Part shown: positions 55,205-64,000 of the stretch, in pieces
How positions within the stretch are numbered: position 1 is the stretch's first letter
Layout of the letters: each line of letters opens with the position of its first letter
Assembly (NCBI GenBank): GCA_949825065.1
Contig: OX463848.1
Span: 29,703,549 to 29,767,548, forward strand
Direction of reading: 5' to 3'
DNA: 64,000 bases
Origin: Odontocerum albicorne
Taxonomy: Eukaryota; Arthropoda; Insecta; Trichoptera; Odontoceridae
The notes under the pieces: generated by a model
The model's database searches: none
Told to the model about the DNA's origin: nothing
Seen by the model: the letters and a program-made list of their open reading frames with translations, nothing else
Program-made: the position numbers and the translations under genes

Positions 55205-55482
55205 CGATTGTAGGCGCTAGTCATTCAAAACCAACTCCAATAGTGTCGATTGTAGGCGCTAGTCATTCAAAACCAGGTCCTATAGTATCGATTGTAGGCG
55301 CTAGTCATTCAAAACCAGGTCCTATAGTATCGATTGTAGGCGCTAGTCATTCAAAACCAGGTCCTATAGTGTTGATTGTAGGCGCTAGTCATTCAAAACC
55401 AGGTCCTATAGTGTCGATTGTAGACGCTAGTCATTCAAAACCAGGTCATATAGTGTCGATTGTAGGCGCTAGTCATTCAAAA
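55205..55482. repeat. 42-bp minisatellite, 6.6 copies
   Basis: The unit is 42 bp (cgattgtaggcgctagtcat to cctatagt), starting at 55205, 55247, 55289, 55331, 55373, 55415 and 55457 (last unit partial). Units 2 and 3 are identical and the others differ by one to a few bases. As 42 is a multiple of three, the plus strand stays open and would encode a 14-residue repeat (SIVGASHSKPGPIV). I see no promoter, splice sites or homology, so I do not call it a gene. Confidence 0.95.
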
Positions 55483-55992
55483 GTTATTGTACATGGTTAA
55501 CATGATCATATATTGCTCAGATTTCTATATCGAGCAAGCTTTCGCCTAGCTTCATTTTCAGATATTTTTCAAGTGAATTTATTTTTTACTTGCACTGAAA
55601 AGCTGCTTAATAAACTAATATTATTCTTGATGTGACATATTTTAGTAAACAGTGCTTTAGGGATCGTTCTTTTTTACTTTAACGACTGTATGGACCTGCT
55701 ACTCCTTAAGGCAGTCCTGTACCGTCTGAAAAGGTTTGTGATCAAATGCAAATGATAATCTAAATGTGTGTCCCGAGGCTGAAAATAGCGCTGTAGCAAT
55801 CGATTAAAGTAAATCCGGTATATTTATCTCTATTTAATATAAAAAAACTAAACAGCACTACACTGTTCGCCTAACTGCGTTACTAGTCTAACAAGCTTTC
55901 CCTCTCTTTTAATAAATATAAAGTGATACGGATACCACCTGCATTATACGAATTCATTATACTCTACTATGATCATAGTATAATTATATACG
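55483..55992. other. Intergenic, no feature seen
   Basis: AT-rich; nothing recognised. Confidence 0.45.
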
Positions 55993-56172
55993 TATACACT
56001 ACACATAAATCCCTACACATATACACTAAACATAAATCCCTACATATATACGCTACACATAAATCCCTACACATAAACACTACACGTATACACTACACAT
56101 ATACACTACACATAAATCCCTACACATATACACTACACATAAATCCCTACACGTATACACTACACATAAATC
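55993..56172. repeat. Minisatellite of 12- and 28-30-bp units
   Basis: Repeats of tacactacacataaatccc and tacacatatacactacac alternate with small length changes. The apparent 99-codon reading frame over it is a by-product of the repeat. Confidence 0.88.
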
Positions 56173-56309
56173 AGAATGTATTACTATCACATATCAGAAC
56201 ATCTGCAAAGGTTTCTGTATAGTTCGTCTGCCCATTGAAAGTTTTCTGTGGTTTTCTTACGAAATATGTTTTTCAAAATATATGCAGACGCGGGGAATAA
56301 TAATATAAG

Positions 56310-56480
56310 GGCAATTTATATAGCGCCATTTAGAGATCAAACTCTCCTCAAGAGTGTTTTAACTCAGGATTTGAACTAATTATTATTGACAAATCTAAAA
56401 TATTACAAAATAAATGTATATCATTCGAACCAATTATTATTGACAGATTTAAAATATTACAAAATAAATATAACTGTATA
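56310..56480. repeat. Dispersed repeat F, copy 2
   Basis: Matches 51525-51800. A segment of about 52 bp (gaactaattattattgacaa) is duplicated in tandem at about 56373-56473. Confidence 0.65.
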
Positions 56481-56484
56481 TAAA

Positions 56485-56870
56485 TCGTCGTTGCTGGGTC
56501 TCGTAGTCGAGGATCCCCTCGCCATTCCAACGTCAATTCAGTTGATAAGAGAAGCCGTGTCGTGGAGTTTTTGTTTATTCCATTTTTTCTCCACTTTCAG
56601 TGATTGAGCCGTTGCACACCAGCAAACTCGCTGGCCATACCGCTGTACTGGATCCGATAGCACATCGGCGTTTTTTTCCTTATTTTTAAAGAATAGATTT
56701 GACCGAAGTCATAAGTATCCTTATACCCCCCGAATACTAGGTGGAATAAATGCCTGTATTATTCAAGTGGAGTAGCACAGCGCGGAGGTATAGCCGGAAC
56801 CCTTCGCAAGGAAATCCAGTGCGTTACCGAGTGGCCACGCATCTCAAACAAGTACCAAATATAGTAACCA
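56485..56870 (-). mobile_element. tRNA-derived SINE C
   Basis: Same order as 13492-13905: tcgttgctgggtctcgtagt, cgtcaattcagt, gtgtcgtggagtttttgttt, gaccgaagtcataag, aatactaggtggaataaat and agtagcacagcgcggag. The tRNA-like head is at the right. Confidence 0.75.
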
Positions 56871-57078
56871 CAGCCACGACCTTCCTATCCTCACAATCAA
56901 CTTATTTTATTTTTGGTAATGTTTTTAATCTTTCAATAAGAGTGGTTTCCCTAAAAAAAGACTACTGTCTAACTAACAACGCTATATAAATTGATATTCT
57001 ATTATTTTTACTATCGAAGTTTTAACGTAAAATTATTTATTTTTACGTCCTTCAATCAAATGCGACGTGCTTAGAAAA
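56871..57078. other. Spacer before the 83-bp satellite
   Basis: AT-rich; nothing recognised. Confidence 0.4.
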
Positions 57079-57826
57079 CATCGAAATAGTTTCAAGCAGT
57101 TGTCTACGTCTGATTAACGTAAAAACGATCCCGCATGTTGTCACACAGAATAAAACATTTCCACCGAAATAGTATCAATCAGTTGGCTACGTCTGATTAA
57201 CGTAAAAAAGATCCCGCATGTTGTCACACAGAATAAAACATTTCCACCGAAATAGTTTCAAGTAGTTGACTACGTCTGATTAACGTAAAAACGATCCCGC
57301 ATGTTGTCACACAGAATAAAACATTTCCACCGAAATAGTATCAATCAGTTGGCTACGTCTGATTAACGTAAAAAAGATCCCGCATGTTGTCACACAGAAT
57401 AAAACATTTCCACCGAAATAGTTTCAAGTAGTTGACTACGTCTGATTAACGTAAAAAAGATCCCGCATGTTGTCACACAGAATAAAACATTCCCACCGAA
57501 ATAGTTTCAAGCAGTTGGCTACGTCTGATTAACGTTAAAAAGATCCCGCATGTTGTCACACAGAATAAAACATTTCCACCGAAATAGTTTCAAGCAGTTG
57601 GCTACGTCTGATTAACGTAAAAAAGATCCCGCATGTTGTCACACAGAATAAAACATTTCCACCGAAATAGTTTCAAGCAGTTGGCTACGTCTGATTAACG
57701 TAAAAAAGATCCCGCATGTTGTCACACAGAATAAAACATTTCCACCGAAATAGTTTCAAGCAGTTGGCTACGTCTGATTAACGTTAAAAAGATCCCGCAT
57801 GTTGTCACACATAATAAAACATTTCC
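57079..57826. repeat. 83-bp satellite, nine units
   Basis: Nine head-to-tail units of exactly 83 bp, starting 57079, 57162, 57245, 57328, 57411, 57494, 57577, 57660 and 57743. Each contains caccgaaatagt, gctacgtctgattaacgt and gatcccgcatgttgtcacac. Units 2 and 4 share agtatcaatcagttggct, and units 3 and 5 share agtttcaagtagttgact, so units 2-5 are two copies of a 166-bp dimer. Units 6-9 are closer to one another. No coding potential. Confidence 0.97.
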
Positions 57827-58099
57827 ACCGAAAAACATCACCCGCCCACTATGTAGGAGTACTCGTATCATAAGGTGTTGGTTAATCGTTCACGCACCTG
57901 CCAGTTACGAGCGCAACAATCGTTATCAGCAGGATAATTGTTACAATCGGAATTGAACAATTAGCATCACAAAGTGCATTGAACGAGAAATTAGAACTAA
58001 TTGAAAAAACTCCAGCAAATATGCCACTTCCATATACTCGTATATTCGCTTAGTTTTATTTTTTTTAAATATAAGACGAGCATCGTGGTCTACTTGATA
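57827..58099. other. Spacer, no feature seen
   Basis: Nothing recognised beyond a partial satellite edge (caccgaaaaaca). Confidence 0.4.
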
Positions 58100-58470
58100 A
58101 ATATTATATAAATCATCGAAGCTGGGCCTCGCAGTCCAGGATCCCTCGCCATTCGAAAGCGAAGCTGTGCCGTGGAGTTTTCTTCATCTTTTTTTTTCCT
58201 TATTGACACCAGAAAACTCGTCGGCCACATCGCTGTACTTGATCCGATGACACATCTGAAGTGAGACGATCGGAGCACTCCGGCATGTTTTTCTTCTTCT
58301 TTTTTTTTAAAGAATATCTATGACCGAAGTCATATCTATCCTTATACCTTCTAATATTAGGCGGGAAAAAAACCTATGTTGTTCGAGGGGAATAGCAAAG
58401 CGCGGGGTTCGAACCGGCGACCTTCTGCACAGAAGTCCAGTGCGTTACCGCGTAGCGAAGTAACTCCACC
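58100..58470 (-). mobile_element. tRNA-derived SINE C
   Basis: Third long copy. The 3' block is at the left (aagctgggcctcgcagtcca, gctgtgccgtggagttttc) and the tRNA-like head at the right (box B complement gcggggttcgaaccggcgac, then agtgcgttaccgcgtagc). Confidence 0.8.
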
Positions 58471-58507
58471 ATAAATATAAATATAGTTTTATAAATTACC
58501 AAATCGT

Positions 58508-58712
58508 CGATCTCCATGGCCTAGTTGGTAAGACGCCTGTCTTCCAGCTCGGGCCTTGCAGGTCCGAATCTTATTGAAACCCAGATTTTTTTATTTAAAA
58601 AAAAATATATTAGTCTGGTTTTCATTTAAAGCCTCTTTGACAACTTTCTGGTTGGTTGGAAGAGATTGTCACACTGATTCTATTGTATACAGTAAAAGTG
58701 TAATATAATAAA
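58508..58712 (+). mobile_element. tRNA-derived SINE A, near full length
   Basis: The head has gatctccatggcctagttgg, taagacgcctgtcttcc and a degraded box B (caggtccgaatcttattga). It continues with acccagatttttttattt, gtctggttttcatttaaagc and tctggttggttggaagagat, and ends at ttgtatacagtaaaagtgta. Confidence 0.85.
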
Positions 58713-58789
58713 TATTAAAAAATATTTAAGTATCATACAAGACACATTTTATTTATTTATTTGAAATATGGCATTAATTTACCTCGATC

Positions 58790-59075
58790 CATTAAGACGA
58801 CTGCTGTGGTCTGATTGGGAAAACGTTTGACGTCCACCAGGTGATTTCAGGTTCGATTCCCGATACTACCCGAAAAAAAGGGTTCCAGTATGGTAAAAGA
58901 GGTCGCATGGTAACATATTCGCGTGCGCTAGACGCGTGCGAGTGTTATTGCCTATTCACGTGCGGTAGAATTGCTAATAAGTGTGATTACGTACATTCTT
59001 TAGTACCTTCTTCTAAGCCTGATTAATCGAGCCGAAGACAAAATCTCTCCACCATGCTCTTCAATTTGTTTGAAT
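58790..59075 (+). mobile_element. tRNA-derived SINE B
   Basis: The head (ctgctgtggtctgattggga, box B caggttcgattcccgat) is the best in this family. The body has gggttccagtatggtaaaag, gaggtcgcatggtaac and cacgtgcggtagaattgct, and ends near taatcgagccgaagacaaaa. Confidence 0.83.
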
Positions 59076-59671
59076 CACATTGAAAATGAAGCTTATTTAA
59101 TGTCGTTCTGCTCAACAGCTTCTATACATCTGGCCAACTGGACAATGATCACATTTTGAACAACTTAGATATATCTCGAACGTGTGGAAATTTAGGGCTT
59201 AGATGCCAGTTTCTGTTGATTTTTTTGCTTATTAGTAGACTATGTCCTTACCCATTATATAGTATATTGGTATGTAAAATCTACTCAAGTTTCTTTTTGA
59301 CAATTCTGGAGTGTAAAAAGAAGAGGTTCTTTTGTCGCATAAGATATAATAATAAGCTGGAATAAAGGGCACTGTTCCTACAGCGCTTAAGAAATCTTTT
59401 TTTTTTAATCTGTTGAATTTTATAACTTTCAGAAATTAAGGACCTCTTTTAAGGTCAATCACTCAGATGTGTAGACCGATGCCAATGATATCTTAAGAAA
59501 AAAATGGATATTGTTGGAAGGGACAAATATCGCAGGTCCACAGTTACCATCAGGTGTTATGCAGGATTCACATTTTACCAATTTTGTACGATATTCATAT
59601 TCTTTCAAAAAAAAATATTTTCTAATTTAATCATTAAATATGTGGAAAATATATTATAAATGGGTTTTTCT
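59076..59671. other. Intergenic, no feature seen
   Basis: AT-rich; nothing recognised. Confidence 0.45.
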
Positions 59672-59761
59672 TCTTCTCGGTTTCCTATTGGATATTGCCA
59701 CCATCATGGCAATTTCCTCTTCTCGGTTTCCTATTGGATATTGCCACCATCATGGCAATTC
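59672..59761. repeat. 45-bp tandem duplication
   Basis: Two near-identical copies of a segment containing ctcggtttcctattggatat and tgccaccatcatggcaattt. Confidence 0.9.
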
Positions 59762-60708
59762 TTATTCCGTTAAAGTTCAGAAAAACTTAGTAGAACGCAC
59801 CCAAACCACTCTTGCAAGTTTCTAAGCCAACAGTCGTGTCCTGTCTCATTTTCATTTATTTTTTCTGAATGATCAGTTGTGTTAAATGACGCGAATTATA
59901 CACATTTTTAATTCAAAACTCAGGTCTCATCTTGTAAAAAAGGTTTCATTTTCACGAAAACAAATCTCGCTGTCTCTATCCTCGCCTTTATTTCCTGAGA
60001 GGAATCCCACTTTTCGTTTATCTAAGGATTATGGATACCAAAAAGATTGTTTTAGTGTCAAAATCAGGCCAAAAACAATTATAAAAAAAATGTTAGTTAA
60101 AAAAACAATGGCAACGTATGTATGCAAAAAGGCCTTAACCCACAAAACACAGTATTTGGAAATATCGAAAGATTAAACTTGTTCAATTACATCATAATTA
60201 AGCGTTTTTGTTCCGTACGAGTCCATACAATGCGGCGAGATATTTCCTCAATTATCTCAGAACAGGTAAAATATGGTTTCTTATTGCATATTTACGTCCA
60301 CATAACCAAAGGAAAGTCAAAGTGGTTTAAGGCGTTTATAAGTTAATGAATTTGATATTTCAGACAATAATTTACACAATATTTATTACAACTTTTATGA
60401 TTTGTCGCCATTTAATATCCATTACTTGCCAAATGTCAGACTTTCATAACGCCTTTCAATTTAAATGAACGAATGACTTCGGTATTTATAAATGAGCGAA
60501 CCAGTTAGTAAATCGACGAATAAATACAGAGCATCCAACCCAAATATATTTTTTGTTTATTTTTATATCATATTATTTTATTTATTTAATATCGAATTAG
60601 CAATACTCATATCTCTTTATGCAAATAAAGAAAGCAATGAAAAAATTAATTCAGTGGTTCTTCTTCTTGGTCGATTTCTCATAATTGAGAGTCGTGATCT
60701 CTCCAATT
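59762..60708. other. Intergenic, no feature seen
   Basis: AT-rich; the small open frames here show no recognisable protein features. Confidence 0.45.
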
Positions 60709-60769
60709 CATGCGCACAACTCTGCTCAATGCGCACAACTCTGCTCAATGCGCATAACTCTGCTCAATG
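60709..60769. repeat. 19-bp tandem repeat, three copies
   Basis: Units of atgcgca[ct]aactctgctca in direct succession. Confidence 0.9.
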
Positions 60770-61704
60770 ACAACTTTTCACATCTTCGTAATTTGGGACC
60801 CTCAATGCGATACCGTCACAACGGACCCTGTCGCATTCCTGGCTTAATCTACGAGTATATACGAGTATGTTGTTGTATTGTTTTACTTTTTAATTGTAAA
60901 CTGTACAGCCTGGCGAACTTATTGCAGTAAGTGAATATTTTTTTGTAACGAAAAAGATAAACATTGAAAGAAATTCATATGAAAAAAACTAAGACAGTTT
61001 TAAGGTCACTGTTAGAAATCAAATCCAAAAACATTTATAAGATAAAATTTCTACCACTAGGACAGTCAGATAATCAAAAGACACCCCCTAAAAGACGAAT
61101 TCTTAGCCTCGGAATGAGAATCAAACGTTCTCTCATTTTGAAACAATATATTTGATATAAAAGAAGTAATAATTTCTAGTCGCTAATCAGAGGGGTTTTT
61201 CAACCACCTCCATTGATTTAATTAACAATTGGTTTACTTACAAAATAAACGAGAATATTTGTGTTATTTAAACAGTAACAATTATAAAACAAAATACATG
61301 TTTGTCTTTCAAAATATGATGCATAAAATATCAATGTATAGTACATGTTAAAAAATAATCAAATCATAATTAAATTCAATCAACAATACAATAATTGAGT
61401 AGGAATAACTAAAATATCTCTCAAGGTCTACGAGAATATGAAATATGGAATTTTAGTAAAACATTAAAAAAATATACAAAAGATAAAATGCAATAACCAG
61501 TCTCCCAGTCAAGATTGAGGAAAAGGCGAAGAAAGACCCTCCTGAATTCGACAATGTATGTATATCATACTCGTACATTAAAATATTCATACGAGTACCA
61601 TCTATGTAAGTTTTTTTCTTTCCTAATCTAGAAATTAGCCCAAATATAACAGGAAGCATTACAGTTGCCAATATGTTGGTGAATAGTAGACTTGTTCTTC
61701 ATAA
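60770..61704. other. Intergenic, no feature seen
   Basis: AT-rich. A short SINE A tail-like piece (aactgtacagcctggcgaac) lies near 60898; otherwise nothing. Confidence 0.45.
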
Positions 61705-61865
61705 TTGACAACTTCGTGGCCTAATTGGTAAGACGCTTGTCTCCCAATCCAGATTTCTAAGAAGGATTCCAGTATTTTGATTGGTTTGGAGAAATTGCAA
61801 CATGGCAATAAGTCCGACAGGTTGTACTGTATACAATAAAAGTGTTCACAATACAATCTGAATTG
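61705..61865 (+). mobile_element. tRNA-derived SINE A, shortened
   Basis: Head acttcgtggcctaattggta and agacgcttgtctcccaatcc, box B lost, then a shortened body (tttggagaaattgcaacatg) and the tail caggttgtactgtatacaat. Confidence 0.8.
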
Positions 61866-62149
61866 TTGGTGTTTATAAACTGTGGTAACTAAAAAATATC
61901 CCTCTTGTAACGATACTTATAAAACAACAATGTGGTAAGAGTTTTTTTATTAAATATTAAAGAAAATTGTGGAAAAACGAATGACTGAAAAAAAACTAAC
62001 AACATAAATGTTAGGGAAGGCGTGGTACTGAAATATCAAAATTATTGTTGGTTAATGTATGTAAGAAGTTAGAGAAATCGTAGGAGCTGTATGAGGTGTA
62101 TGGATGTAGAAGAGCAAATTATATACCCCAGCGAATTAACGTGATGGTA
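61866..62149. other. Intergenic, possible LINE tail piece
   Basis: The stretch aaatcgtaggagctgtatga and ggtgtatggatgtagaagag (about 62070-62120) resembles the LINE 3' end at 41195-41250. Otherwise nothing. Confidence 0.4.
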
Positions 62150-62450
62150 TATATGTATAAAAACGGTAGAAGCATTTTAGATATGGTCCTGGAGAAACAT
62201 GCGGAAGATATCTTGGTCTAATGGGCATGTAAAGAGATGACGAAGCTTAGACAGATCACTATCACGATCGACTGACCAAATCAGGACGATACGGGGTTCT
62301 CTGTGACGGCAGCACCCCTAGAAATCCTTAGAGGAAGAGGTGGAAAATCGTTGGGAACAGAGTTAGGCAGATGGCCGGAAAAATCACGACTCAGTCATGA
62401 AGAATCGACCATGAAGAAAAAGAAGACGCAGAAAGAACCCAACCCACGAA
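62150..62450 (+). pseudogene. Non-LTR retrotransposon remnant, C-terminal end
   Basis: One frame reads VEAF*IWSWRNMRKISWSNG, matching the EAFEMWxWRRMLKISWTD motif of endonuclease/RT elements. Further on, TDQIRT and, in another frame, GFSVTAAP are seen, then a Gly/Arg-rich tail and AAGAAAAAGAAGAC. Several stops and shifts. Confidence 0.65.
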
Positions 62451-62899
62451 ACCCTTTTTTTATTATTTGAAATGTCTAAAGCATAGATCAATATTCCATG
62501 TGCTAAAATATCAAACCCGTTAAATGGATATTTTATGGTTAAATTACGTTATAAAGTTTTTAATCCATACAAATCAGCGAGAATCTATCTCAAAACGTTT
62601 AAAATGTTGGTTGGGTCGTTCCTGCATTATTTCGTTCATTTTATTATATCTTGATTGTCTTTAAAAACAAACACGCAAGATTTTAATCGACCTCAAAATA
62701 AGTATTTCGTAAGGTTAAATCAACGAAAATATAATGCAGTAGTGTTTTGCCCTTGTCAAAGTTGAACCAGACCGAATATTTGCTCTAATTTAACTTACAC
62801 TTTTCGATTATGACGTATATATTGAGACGTTTGGGGCAAATTAATACAACTGTAATGAAATAATTTTCAATATTGATAACCAGAAGAAACCAGTTAATG
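62451..62899. other. Intergenic, no feature seen
   Basis: AT-rich; nothing recognised. Confidence 0.45.
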
Positions 62900-63770
62900 A
62901 ATATATTGAAACCTCCAAAATTACAACGGAAGACTGGGAAAGGTAATTTGAAAATCTGTACAAAGATGAAGAGCAACACGACCCTCATAACATAGAAGTG
63001 ACTAACACCATATACACTCACAGTACTGGAAATAGCATCAGCAATAGGGAACTTAAAGAATCGCAAATTCCCTGGCATAGACGACATATCAAACGAGATG
63101 ATGAAATACGCGGGAAATAATTTAATCACGGAAATACATAAACTGTTCAATGGCGTCCTGGAACATTCCAGAATACCACAAGAATGGCACACAAGTATAA
63201 CGATACAAATATTTAAGAAAGGAAGTAAAAACAACCGTGGTAACTATAGAGGGATCTCCCTTATGAGTTCTGTGCTGAAATTGTTTACAGCAATATTCCA
63301 CCTCCGGATGCCTGAGGAACACTGTTTGGGGCAATAAACACATGTTGGTGGAAAGCAAAGTCAGAATATACAAAACATGCATAAGACATGTTATGACTTA
63401 CGGAATCGAAGCAAGAGCAGATTCTGTAAGAACGAAACACTTCCTCAGAACAACAAAAATGAAAACACTGCGGCCTATGGTAGGTAGAACCCTTAGAGAT
63501 AGGATACCTAATGAGGAAATCCGCAGAAGTTGTAACATTGAGGTCATCGTGAGATGGAGTAGGCAGAGAAGACGATTCTGGAGGGACCACGTTGAGAGGA
63601 TGGACCCCGCGAGAATACCTAAGATTGTAATGCACGAGATTCCAGAGGGTCGTCGACCACCGGGTCGTCCACCAAAGAGATGGAGAGAAAGTTGGACATC
63701 TTCGTCACAGGACCAAAACTGAAATCCTGTTTAAACTGATCGCAAGATCTAGAAGAAGAAGATAACCATT
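62900..63770 (+). pseudogene. RTE-like LINE, internally deleted
   Basis: The upstream piece reads TTEDWERxFENLYKDEEQHD and, in a shifted frame, NRKFPGIDDISNEMMKYAGN, then HTSITIQIFKKGSKNNRGNY and RGISLMSSVLKLF. These are the first reverse-transcriptase blocks (PGxDxI..E, IPxFKKGxxxxxxNYRGISL). The catalytic YxDD block is deleted. After 63342 the frame is the C-terminus: VRIYKTCIRHVMTYGIEARA, LRTTKMKTLR, RRRFWRDHVERM and GRRPPGRPPKRWRESW. It ends at a stop near 63721, followed by agatctagaagaagaagata as a probable 3' end. Confidence 0.88.
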
Positions 63771-64000
63771 TTTTTAATGTTGAGTTTTACATTTTAAATC
63801 AAATCCTTGAATTATGATTAACTTTCAAATGTATGAAAATATAATAGTTTGAAAATTTTCACAAAAATATTGTACGTATGGTATAATAGAAACAAATTAT
63901 GACTAATATGTATGATCTTTTGTCAGTTTTCAATGTTCATTTTATGATTGTTTGATGTAAGTTTACGACACAATATAAAAGTAGATGTAAAGTGAACAAA
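63771..64000. other. Right edge, no feature seen
   Basis: AT-rich sequence to the window end. Confidence 0.45.

Noticed and set aside
55923..56222. 99-codon open frame
   Set aside because: It is produced by a short-period minisatellite; no other coding sign.
57079..57826. Regular repeats as a possible CRISPR array
   Set aside because: The whole 83-bp unit repeats with no variable spacers, and the context is eukaryotic.
59886..60176. 96-codon open frame
   Set aside because: No recognisable motif, no supported splice sites, and a composition like the surrounding AT-rich DNA.

Overview
The window looks like AT-rich nuclear DNA of an insect, or at least an arthropod. It has spliced genes with GT-AG introns, many mariner/Tc1, Tigger/pogo, hAT and piggyBac-like DNA transposons, tRNA-derived SINEs and decayed non-LTR retrotransposon ends. 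I see no prokaryotic signal, CRISPR array, rRNA gene or convincing stand-alone tRNA gene. The species cannot be named from the sequence.

Two host genes are recognisable, both on the minus strand. (1) A casein kinase 1 delta/epsilon-type kinase (discs overgrown/doubletime type) has coding exons at 11571-11646, 6796-6906, 1134-1469 and 327-529. They join in phase to give residues 1-242, and the gene continues past the left edge. Its introns hold two dead mariners, a piece of a third and two copies of a TA-flanked MITE. (2) A dimmed (dimm/Mist1, BHLHA15-type) bHLH gene has coding exons at 37737-37965, 35893-36059, 34401-34537 and 31097-31232. They join in phase to a complete 222-residue protein. 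Its introns are also full of mobile DNA.

The 19 kb between the two genes (about 11.7-31.1 kb) holds SINEs, a piggyBac-like MITE, a structurally intact mariner (17541-18826, 339-aa transposase, perfect 31-bp terminal repeats), a second, broken mariner, and a Tigger (27592-30697). The Tigger carries another mariner inside it and sits inside a short tandem repeat. Right of dimm (38-64 kb) I find no host gene. That part holds non-LTR remnants (39, 41, 44, 53, 62 and 63 kb), a frameshifted copy of a repetitive insect protein family (42.2-42.5 kb), two opposed short TA-flanked elements in a diverged tandem repeat (46.9-48.5 kb), a hAT element with a LINE end inside it (53.5-54.6 kb), and satellites of 42-bp (55.2 kb) and 83-bp (57.1 kb) period.

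I did not find a convincing new biological system. The observations most worth checking are the intact mariner, the unusual substitutions in the kinase, the nested insertions with readable empty sites, the 83-bp satellite with a dimeric higher order, the 56-bp inverted repeat around a reverse-transcriptase remnant, and several unnamed dispersed repeats. All family assignments are from recognised motifs by eye; no search was run.
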